Position numbers and translations under genes: made by a program. Of a stretch of 64,000 nt of DNA, positions 16,489 through 23,133 are shown one piece after another (position 1 is the stretch's first letter; every line of letters begins with the position of its first letter). Under the pieces are notes generated by a model. That model did no database searches. It worked only from the letters and a program-made list of their open reading frames with translations, and was not told where the DNA came from. Origin of the DNA: Sabulibacter ruber (GTDB lineage Bacteria > Bacteroidota > Bacteroidia > Cytophagales > Hymenobacteraceae); assembly GCF_017355955.1 (NCBI RefSeq), contig NZ_JAFFID010000001.1, positions 930,001 through 994,000 on the forward strand. Reading direction: 5' to 3'.

Positions 16489-18201
16489 CTAGAAACCAAT
16501 TCTGGCGGCAACCTGCTCTCTATAGCTGGCAAACACCTCATAATTGCGGGCGCTATCGGTCTCAACTTCCAGCAACAGAGGCCCTGCCGCAGGATCAAAA
16601 AACGAAGGCAGCAACTCAGCGAAAGAGGCTTCATCGGTGGCTTTCAGGTAAGTAAGACCCATGTCTTCAGCGGTTTTCTGGGCAGTTTGGCGCTGGTCTG
16701 TCTCAAAGAAAGGACGTAGTTCCGGCTGACTTCTGGGTCCTTCAATCATCCTGAAAATCCCTCCCCCGTGGTTGTTCAATACCACAATGCGCAGGTTTTG
16801 GGGTAGGTAGTTATGCCATAGCGCGTTGCGGTCATACAGAAAGGCCATGTCGCCGGTGAGTAGCGTCACCAGTTTGTCTGTGCTCAGAGCAGAGCCCACC
16901 GCCGTGCTGGTGCTGCCGTCAATGCCGCTGGTGCCCCGGTTGGCAAACACTTCCACGCTGTTTAACCCAGCTACTCCAATGAGATTGGCGTAGCGCACGC
17001 TCATGCTGTTGGCCAGGTGCAGCAGGCTGTTGGCCGGCAAACTGCGCAGCACCCGGTGGCACACCTTGAACTCTGAAAACGGGCTGTTTTCCTGAAAACT
17101 CTCTAAAACCGATTTGCCTTGGGCATCCAGTTCAAACCAGGCATTGGTAAACGCCGGAGAAACCTGCAATCCTTCCTCACCTACCGTTATGCTTCGGAAG
17201 AAATCCTGTGGGGTGGTCCTGATAATCCGGGTCAACGCCTGAAACGTATCAGCTACCATACCGGCGGGTTGCACGTGCCAGTGGTGCATTCCTTTCTGCT
17301 TGCGCAGGTACAGCTTCAGATTTTTAGAAATCAGTGATTTATGAAACGTGATCAACAAATCTGGTTGAAGTGTTTCTGAGGCATGTAGATGCTTGGCCCC
17401 CAGGAAAACGTCATGAAAACTGATGGTTTCACCGGCCACCTGCTGGTTGCTGATGGTATCGGTGACAAAGACGGCTCCGGTTGCCCGGCAAAACCGCACA
17501 ATCTCCTCATGCAGCGCCTCGTCCCGCTTGCCCTGCCCGGCCACTACAAGCACTTTCCGGTATTGTTTCAGTTCGTTTTTGAGCTGTTTCCAGGCGTTAT
17601 TGGTTAAACCATAGCCAGAAGGTAACTCTTCTATGATCTTTACGTTAGAAGAAAACGCAAACTCTTCTCCTTCCTCGGGGTAAAAGGGTTCCCGCAGCGG
17701 TATATTCACCTGCACCGGACCCTGTGGAAAACTCATCACCTCATTCAAGGCTTCGTTTAACAAGCGGGTGGCATACCACTGGGCGTCATCGTGTTTTGTC
17801 TCCACAGGAAAATCATAACTTCGCTTCACGTGCCCGCCGTAAATGTGCGACTGCCGAATGGTCTGCCCGTCCAGTTGATCTATCCATTCCGGGGGTCTAT
17901 CGGCGGTGAGCACCAGCAACGGGATGTTCTGGTAGAAGGCTTCGGCCACGGCCGGGGCGTAATTGTAGGCGGCGGTTCCGGAGGTACACACCAGCACCAC
18001 CGGTCTGCCGGTTTGCTGCGCGATACCCAGGCCTATGAAGGCGGCGCTGCGCTCATCGGGCACGGTGCGCACCCGCAGCTGCGGATGTCGGGCAAAAGCC
18101 AGGGTCAACGGCGCGCACCGGGAACCCGGCGACAGTACAACGTCCTGCACTCCTTTGCGGGCGCAGATCTCAGCGATATCAATAACAGACTGTAGAATCA
18201 T
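16489..18201 (-). CDS. menD: SEPHCHC synthase (MenD)
   Basis: A 570-residue thiamine-diphosphate enzyme that joins 2-oxoglutarate to isochorismate. VVLSPGSRCAPLTLAFARHP and DERSAAFIGLGIAQQTGRPV at the N-terminus, TADRPPEW, GTSGIDGSTSTAVG, and GDMAFLYDRNAL followed by VLNNHGGGIF (cofactor-binding region) are standard. ATG 18201 is chosen because its first bases overlap the menF stop codon (ATGA), giving translational coupling; an upstream in-frame start would give a non-conserved leader. Residues encoded near 17073-17113 (VLESFQENSPFSEF) coincide with a palindrome resembling the intergenic family 1. Confidence 0.95.
   Translation of the reverse strand: MILQSVIDIAEICARKGVQDVVLSPGSRCAPLTLAFARHPQLRVRTVPDERSAAFIGLGIAQQTGRPVVLVCTSGTAAYNYAPAVAEAFYQNIPLLVLTADRPPEWIDQLDGQTIRQSHIYGGHVKRSYDFPVETKHDDAQWYATRLLNEALNEVMSFPQGPVQVNIPLREPFYPEEGEEFAFSSNVKIIEELPSGYGLTNNAWKQLKNELKQYRKVLVVAGQGKRDEALHEEIVRFCRATGAVFVTDTISNQQVAGETISFHDVFLGAKHLHASETLQPDLLITFHKSLISKNLKLYLRKQKGMHHWHVQPAGMVADTFQALTRIIRTTPQDFFRSITVGEEGLQVSPAFTNAWFELDAQGKSVLESFQENSPFSEFKVCHRVLRSLPANSLLHLANSMSVRYANLIGVAGLNSVEVFANRGTSGIDGSTSTAVGSALSTDKLVTLLTGDMAFLYDRNALWHNYLPQNLRIVVLNNHGGGIFRMIEGPRSQPELRPFFETDQRQTAQKTAEDMGLTYLKATDEASFAELLPSFFDPAAGPLLLEVETDSARNYEVFASYREQVAARIGF
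17073..17113. repeat. Palindrome family 1-like element inside menD
   Basis: GAAAAC-GGGCTG-TTTTC, 2 nt, GAAAAC-TCTCT-AAAACC. It has the same core as the intergenic copies but is read in frame as part of MenD, between its middle and C-terminal domains. Confidence 0.5.
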
Positions 18202-19418
18202 GATTGGGAAGCTTGAAATAAACGGAGCACGGTCTGCATCTTGAGCTCGGTTTCCTGCCACTCTTTGGCGGGCACCGAGTCTGCGGTCATGCCAGCTCCG
18301 GCGTAAGCGGTAACGGTCTCCTGGCCTAACTCCACGCAGCGCAGGTTCACGAACAGGTTGGTCTCCTGCCCCAACTGCACCGGTCCCAGGTACCCGCTGT
18401 AATACCGGCGTTCGTGCAGTTCCAGTTGATTGATCATTTTCAGGGCAGCGGCTTTGGGCATCCCTCCTACCGCCGAGGTGGGGTGCAACAGTTCCAGCAT
18501 CTGGGTACCCAGTTTAGGGAAGCCCACTTCTTCCATGGCCGCGCTGAAATCGGTTTTGAGGTGCAGCAGGTTACCGGCCCTGACGGTACGAGGCCCCATC
18601 TCCACGTACTCCCGCAGACGCAGGTGCCGGAAACAGCTCACAATGTAGCGCTGCACCAGAGCCTGTTCCTCTATCTCCTTCTGGCGCCAGATGGCATCGG
18701 CGGGTGTTAAGCCTTCCTGGAGGGGCTGGGTTCCGGCCAAGGCCACCGTCCGGAACACTTTGTGCCGATCGATCTGCACCAGCAACTCCGGCGTAGCGCC
18801 CAACCAGGTACCAATTCCCGGGATGGTCACCAAAGACACGAAGGCGGTTGCATACAACTCGGTCAACTGACCAAAGGCTTTCAGCAGATGGAAACCCTCA
18901 AACAAGGGCAAAGTCTTAGTCCGGGACAGCACCACTTTCTCCAGGCAACCCTCCTGCATGGCTTTCACCGCAGTAGCTACCGTTTTCTCAAAGGCATCAC
19001 GGGCGATGGATTTCACCGCTCCGGCCGGATGGCTGGGCCATGAAAGCTGCTGGTTCTCTTTTGAGCCTGATTTCCTGAATTCAGTCCAAAAACAAGGAGG
19101 CAGTTCGGTCTCTCCTATCTCGGGGGTAGCATCGGCTTTGCCATTGAAATAAAGATCGGCGGGCAGAAACGTAACAGGAGCCGCCTCTGACACCTGGAAA
19201 GGGCAAAAAGCGAATCCTTGTCTGGGCCCTTCCATGGGAGGCAAGGTATTGGTCACCTGACCGGCCACCAACACCTGCACTTCTTTGGTGTTGGGCAACC
19301 GCCACAAAGCCACGGGTAACCGGGACGCAAGGGCGGCCCTAAAGATTCTATAAGCTGTTTCCTCAGGTGAAGAATCAACAGAAGGGGATGGTAGAACAGA
19401 AGGGGATTTTAGGGACAT
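18198..19418 (-). CDS. menF: Isochorismate synthase
   Basis: A 406-residue chorismate-utilising enzyme that converts chorismate to isochorismate, the first step of the classical menaquinone route. The C-terminal catalytic domain shows KVVLSRTKTLPL, FVSLVTIPGIGTWLGATPELL, LHPTSAVGGMPKAAALKMI, HERRYYSGYLGPV and YAGAGMTADSVPAKEW. The N-terminal third is variable as usual. It starts 7 bp after menI and overlaps menD by 4 bp, so the three are surely one transcript. Confidence 0.93.
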   Translation of the reverse strand: MSLKSPSVLPSPSVDSSPEETAYRIFRAALASRLPVALWRLPNTKEVQVLVAGQVTNTLPPMEGPRQGFAFCPFQVSEAAPVTFLPADLYFNGKADATPEIGETELPPCFWTEFRKSGSKENQQLSWPSHPAGAVKSIARDAFEKTVATAVKAMQEGCLEKVVLSRTKTLPLFEGFHLLKAFGQLTELYATAFVSLVTIPGIGTWLGATPELLVQIDRHKVFRTVALAGTQPLQEGLTPADAIWRQKEIEEQALVQRYIVSCFRHLRLREYVEMGPRTVRAGNLLHLKTDFSAAMEEVGFPKLGTQMLELLHPTSAVGGMPKAAALKMINQLELHERRYYSGYLGPVQLGQETNLFVNLRCVELGQETVTAYAGAGMTADSVPAKEWQETELKMQTVLRLFQASQS

Positions 19419-19425
19419 GTATGCT

Positions 19426-19845
19426 TTATCTATCCAGAACGGCCATGGTAATGCGGCTTATACACACCAGATCACCGGCTTCAGAAGTAATACGGATTTC
19501 CCAGACCTGAGTCTTGCGGCCCACGTGCAACGCGGTGGCTTTGCCGTACACGTACCCGCTGCGCACCGATTTGATGTGGTTGGCGTTGATCTCCAGGCCC
19601 ACGCAGTACTGCTTCTCCAGATCCAGGAACATGGTGGCACCCACACTGCCCAGGGTCTCGGCCAGGGCTACTGAGGCGCCCCCGTGCAACAGGCCCATGG
19701 GTTGGTGGGTACGGTGGTCTACGGGCATACGGCCTATCAGGTAATCGTCGCCAATCTCGGTGTACTCCATGCCCAGGTGTTCACCCATGGTGTTCTTGTT
19801 CCAGGCATTTAATCTCTCCAGCGTTACATCGGCGCGTCTTTTCAT
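19426..19845 (-). CDS. menI: Hotdog thioesterase, probable 1,4-dihydroxy-2-naphthoyl-CoA hydrolase
   Basis: A 139-residue PaaI/YdiI-type thioesterase. LLHGGASVALAETLGSVGA corresponds to the catalytic helix of YdiI, with Glu as general base; INANHIKSVRSGYVYGKA follows. In E. coli YdiI releases DHNA from DHNA-CoA. Here the gene is first in the menF-menD operon, which strongly suggests this role; the specific substrate rests on context. A -7-like TAATTTGC lies about 40 bp upstream. Confidence 0.8.
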   Translation of the reverse strand: MKRRADVTLERLNAWNKNTMGEHLGMEYTEIGDDYLIGRMPVDHRTHQPMGLLHGGASVALAETLGSVGATMFLDLEKQYCVGLEINANHIKSVRSGYVYGKATALHVGRKTQVWEIRITSEAGDLVCISRITMAVLDR

Positions 19846-19897
19846 CCGTAGTTCTCGTATTTATGGCCTATCTTAGGGCCTGCAAATTAGCGTAAAA

Positions 19898-20512
19898 TTG
19901 AGCCTCAAAAAAATCTACCTCGTCCGCCACGGCCAAACCGATCTCAACTTGCAGGGTATCGTGCAGGGAAGCGGTGTGGATAGTTCCCTCAATGAAACCG
20001 GCTTCTGGCAAGCCGATAAATTCTTTCAGGCCTACCAAGACGTTCCCTTTGATAAAGTCTATACCTCAGCCCTGCAACGGAGCGTCCAGAGCGTGCAGGG
20101 GTTCCTTGACCTGGGCATCCCGCATGAGCGGCACGCGGGCCTGAACGAAATCTGCTGGGGCACCCGCGAGGGCACCCGCATCACCCCCGAGGAAGACGTT
20201 TATTATTATGACATGCTCCGGCGCTGGCAGGAGGGCGAGACCGACGTACCCATTGAAGGCGGCGAGAGCCCCCAGGACGTAGCCGACCGCCAGAAACCCG
20301 TCATTGACCTGATTCTCTCCCGGCCCGAGGAAAAGATCATTCTGATTTGCATGCACGGCCGGGCCATGCGGGTTTTCCTGTCGCAGCTGCTGCGCTACCC
20401 GCTGTACCAAATGGATCGGTTTGAGCACCAGAACCTTTGCCTTTACTTGCTCAATTATACCGGCTCCATGTTCTGGGTAGAGCGTTTTGCCGATGTGTCA
20501 CATTTGACCTAG
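19898..20512 (+). CDS. Histidine phosphatase superfamily protein (phosphoglycerate mutase-like)
   Basis: A 204-residue branch-1 histidine phosphatase. IYLVRHGQTDLN carries the nucleophilic His; VYTSALQRSVQS the second Arg; GLNEICWGTREGTRI the acid region; ILICMHGRAMRVFL the second His. The best start is TTG at 19898, because the RHG block lies only nine residues in and no ATG is available. It is divergent from menI with a 52-bp spacer. The substrate is unknown: fructose-2,6-bisphosphatase-like, alpha-ribazole phosphatase-like and general sugar phosphatases share these motifs. Confidence 0.83.
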   Translation: MSLKKIYLVRHGQTDLNLQGIVQGSGVDSSLNETGFWQADKFFQAYQDVPFDKVYTSALQRSVQSVQGFLDLGIPHERHAGLNEICWGTREGTRITPEEDVYYYDMLRRWQEGETDVPIEGGESPQDVADRQKPVIDLILSRPEEKIILICMHGRAMRVFLSQLLRYPLYQMDRFEHQNLCLYLLNYTGSMFWVERFADVSHLT

Positions 20513-20531
20513 AAAAAACAACAACATTCCC

Positions 20532-20567
20532 GTTTTTGGCTTCTTTTTTTAGAAACACGCTAAAAAC
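20532..20567. repeat. Dispersed palindrome family 1, copy at 20.5 kb
   Basis: GTTTT-N7-TTTTTTTA-GAAA-N7-AAAAC in the spacer after the phosphatase gene. The tract spacing is kept; the central 7-mers pair poorly. Confidence 0.5.
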
Positions 20568-20592
20568 CGTCACAGAAACTCTTAAAACCTTA

Positions 20593-20624
20593 TTTGTATA
20601 ACAGCATTTTTGCCTCTATTTTTG
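20593..20624 (+). promoter_or_regulatory. Consensus Bacteroidota promoter of the PDH E2 gene
   Basis: TTTG at 20593-20596, a 20-bp spacer, then TATTTTTG at 20617-20624: a complete match to the -33 TTTG / -7 TAnnTTTG promoter. The start codon is 25 bp downstream. Confidence 0.78.
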
Positions 20625-20649
20625 AGGCCTTAAAACCGAGCAAAAAACT

Positions 20650-22383
20650 ATGGCCGAAATCATCCGAATGCCCAAGATGAGCGATACTATGACCGAGGGG
20701 GTCATTGCCTCTTGGTTGAAGAAAGTTGGTGACTCTGTGAAATCTGGGGACGTTCTAGCTGAAGTGGAAACCGATAAGGCGACCATGGAATTGGAGTCTT
20801 ACGAAGACGGGACGTTACTGTACATCGGCCCGAAAGATGGTGAATCTGTACCCGTGGATGGCGTGTTGGCCATCATCGGGAAACAAGGAGAAGATATCTC
20901 TGGCCTTCTGGGCCAGGTGAACGGCGGTGGCGCTGCAGCCCCTGCCCAGGAAGCTCCCAAAGCCGAAGCGCCCAAGGAAGCCCCTAAAACCGAAGCCGCC
21001 CCTGCCCCTGCTGCACAACCAGCCGCTAACGTGAACGCCAATGTGGTAACCATGCCTAAGATGAGCGACACCATGCAGGAAGGTACCATTGTGGCCTGGC
21101 ACAAAAAAGTGGGCGACAAAGTGAAATCCGGTGACCTGTTGGCCGAAGTAGAAACCGATAAAGCCACCATGGAGTTGGAGTCTTACGAAGACGGTACACT
21201 CTTATATATTGGCGTGGAAGCCGGTGCTTCTGTAGCCGTAGATGGCGTGCTTTGCATCATCGGCGAAGCCGGTGCCGATTACCAGGCGCTGCTGAACGGC
21301 GGTGGCGGAAGCAAAGCCCAAGCCGAAAACAAAGGCCCGGATGTGCTGAGTGGCTCTATTGAAGAAGTTACCCGCGCCGAGAACCATAAAACCGATGCCC
21401 AGTCTCAGTCTGGCGACGGCGTGAACCCAACTGCCGGTGCTCCTGTACCAGGCCCGGGAACCGAAACCGCTGCTGCTCCTGTAAACCAAGGCCGCATTCT
21501 GGCCTCTCCGTTAGCCAAGAAAGTAGCCCAGGAAAAAGGCATCAGCCTGGCCCAGGTGAAAGGCTCCGGTGAGAACGGCCGTATTGTGCTGCGTGACGTG
21601 GAGAACTTCACGCCAAGTGCCGCTCCTCAGGCGCAGCCTCAGCAAGCCGCTGCTCCTGCTCCGGCCGCTGCTCCGCAAGCAGTTCCTGCTGCCGCTCCTG
21701 GCGTGGAATACACCGAGGTTCCGGTATCGCAGATGCGCAAAGTGATTGCCCGCCGTCTGGCTGAAAGTAAGTTCGGTGCGCCGCACTTCTACCTGACCAT
21801 GGAGATTGACATGGACAACGCCATGAAAGCCCGTACCAGCATCAACGAGGTGTCTCCGGTGAAAGTATCGTTCAACGACCTGGTGATCAAAGCCACCGCT
21901 GCTGCCCTGCGCAAGCACCCAGCCGTGAACTCGTCTTGGTTAGGTGACAAGATCCGCTACAACAACGTGGTGAACATTGGTGTGGCCGTAGCTGTGGAGG
22001 AAGGTCTGTTGGTACCAGTAGTGCGCAACGCTGATGTGAAGACCCTTTCTGCCATTGCCGCAGAAGTGAAAGACCTGGGCGGAAAAGCCAAGTCTAAGAA
22101 ACTGCAGCCTGCTGAGATGACCGGTAATACTTTTACTATCTCCAACCTGGGCATGTTCGGTATTGAGGAATTCACTGCCATCATCAACCCACCAGATGCG
22201 TGTATCCTGGCCGTAGGCGGTATCAAGCAAACTCCAGTGGTGAAGAACGGACAGATCCAGATCGGCAACGTAATGAAAGTTACCTTGTCCTGCGATCACC
22301 GCGTAGTAGACGGCGCCGTGGGTTCTGCCTTCCTTCAGACGCTGAAAGGCTTCCTGGAAGATCCGGTGAGAATCTTAGTGTAA
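20650..22383 (+). CDS. pdhC: Pyruvate dehydrogenase complex dihydrolipoamide acetyltransferase (E2)
   Basis: A 577-residue E2 core subunit that transfers the acetyl group from lipoyl-lysine to CoA. Two lipoyl domains have the attachment lysines at K43 and K171, each in ETDKATMELES. They are separated by Ala/Pro/Glu-rich linkers. A peripheral-subunit-binding domain follows at about 281-320 (RILASPLAKKVAQEKGISLAQVKGSGENGRI). The catalytic domain ends with SCDHRVVDGAVG (H550, D554). E1 and E3 genes are not adjacent. The nearly identical lipoyl domains indicate recent internal duplication or homogenisation. Confidence 0.95.
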   Translation: MAEIIRMPKMSDTMTEGVIASWLKKVGDSVKSGDVLAEVETDKATMELESYEDGTLLYIGPKDGESVPVDGVLAIIGKQGEDISGLLGQVNGGGAAAPAQEAPKAEAPKEAPKTEAAPAPAAQPAANVNANVVTMPKMSDTMQEGTIVAWHKKVGDKVKSGDLLAEVETDKATMELESYEDGTLLYIGVEAGASVAVDGVLCIIGEAGADYQALLNGGGGSKAQAENKGPDVLSGSIEEVTRAENHKTDAQSQSGDGVNPTAGAPVPGPGTETAAAPVNQGRILASPLAKKVAQEKGISLAQVKGSGENGRIVLRDVENFTPSAAPQAQPQQAAAPAPAAAPQAVPAAAPGVEYTEVPVSQMRKVIARRLAESKFGAPHFYLTMEIDMDNAMKARTSINEVSPVKVSFNDLVIKATAAALRKHPAVNSSWLGDKIRYNNVVNIGVAVAVEEGLLVPVVRNADVKTLSAIAAEVKDLGGKAKSKKLQPAEMTGNTFTISNLGMFGIEEFTAIINPPDACILAVGGIKQTPVVKNGQIQIGNVMKVTLSCDHRVVDGAVGSAFLQTLKGFLEDPVRILV

Positions 22384-22401
22384 GCTTATACTTTAGCATA
22401 T

Positions 22402-22437
22402 CAAAAGAGCCGTGGGAGCAATCCCTCGGCTCTTTTG
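22402..22437 (+). terminator. Terminator after PDH E2 gene
   Basis: CAAAAGAGCCG / CGGCTCTTTTG perfect 11-bp stem with a 14-nt loop, ending in TTTT. Confidence 0.8.
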
Positions 22438-22658
22438 CGTTTTGGGCCTAGTATCTTTAAAGCAAAACCAAACCCCTTCCCCACTTTTCTCCTCGCACTT
22501 ACCTTCTTGCTGTTTTTAATTCAAAGTCAATTTTCCATACTCTCCTGGGTATTCTCTGCTCAAGGCGTTTCTCTCCATTGTTTTTTGACCTTTATCTTCA
22601 CAAAAGCCTTTCTCCATTGTCTAGCCTTCCTCTCCAATACTTATCAGCCCACTTCTAT

Positions 22659-22751
22659 TTTGTCATCCTGGAAGGATCTTGTGGGCGAACTAGATCTACC
22701 TAAAATAATAGCTACTACCATTTGTCACCAAGATCCTTCCAGAATGACAAA
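22659..22751. repeat. Inverted repeat pair GTCATCCTGGAAGGATC (REP-like)
   Basis: Arms at 22659-22681 and 22729-22751 match at 22 of 23 positions in inverted orientation, separated by 47 bp. GTCATCCTGGAAGGATC arms resemble REP elements common in Bacteroidota genomes. Confidence 0.7.
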
Positions 22752-22795
22752 CGGACGGTTTGGGTTGTTGAAGTGGCTTTCTTCCGCGAACAACT

Positions 22796-22833
22796 CAGTT
22801 TAGAGCCTGTTTTCTTTAAAACGGACCAAAACC
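22796..22833. repeat. Dispersed palindrome family 1, copy at 22.8 kb
   Basis: AGTTTAGAGCCTGTTTTC then TTTAAAACGGACCAAAACC; the T/A tracts have the family spacing and the arms are partly complementary. Confidence 0.5.
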
Positions 22834-22876
22834 GAAGCACATCGGTTTTTATAAACTTCTCTTCAAGCCACTATCC

Positions 22877-22949
22877 CTATGGCGCGGAAGTTACTTCCGC
22901 GACTTTCGGAAGCTTTTAATAAGTCACGGAAGTAACTTCCTCGCCATAG
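22877..22949. repeat. Inverted pair of CTATGGCG-CGGAAGTTACTTCCG elements
   Basis: Two 29-bp copies (22877-22905 and, inverted, 22921-22949), 15 bp apart. Each contains the inner palindrome GGAAGTTACTTCC. A third copy lies at 33961-33989. Paired inverted arrangement is typical of BIME/REPIN-like units. Confidence 0.75.
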
Positions 22950-23025
22950 TGGAAATAAATTCTCGACTTAAAACGTCCTCGGAAGTCAAGGGCAACCAAA
23001 AAGAATTACCCTTACAGCAGTTATG

Positions 23026-23063
23026 CGTTTTAAGGCTGTTTTTAAGAATAGTGCCTCCAAACT
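23026..23063. repeat. Dispersed palindrome family 1, degenerate copy at 23.0 kb
   Basis: CGTTTT-AAGGCTG-TTTTTA followed by a partly complementary AATAGTGCCTCCAAAC arm, just before the terminator of the NagB-like gene. Confidence 0.45.
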
Positions 23064-23080
23064 CAAAACCCTTAAAACAG

Positions 23081-23114
23081 GAAAGCCGCTCCAGATCTCT
23101 CTGGAGCGGCTTTC
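23081..23114. terminator. Terminator of the NagB-like/LmbE fusion gene
   Basis: A perfect 15-bp stem GAAAGCCGCTCCAGA / TCTGGAGCGGCTTTC with a 4-nt loop, 20 bp beyond the stop codon on the minus strand. Confidence 0.85.
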
Positions 23115-23133
23115 TTATGAAAAATAACGTCTA

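Larger units (their letters stand above)
22438..23080. other. Repeat-rich spacer without genes
   Basis: A 640-bp intergenic stretch with no plausible coding frame. It begins with pyrimidine-rich sequence (22470-22650), then holds an inverted pair TTTGTCATCCTGGAAGGATC (22659-22751), a family 1 copy (22796-22833), an inverted pair built on GGAAGTTACTTCC (22877-22949) and another degenerate family 1 copy (23026-23063). It looks like a landing zone for REP-like elements beside a gene of foreign base composition. Confidence 0.7.
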
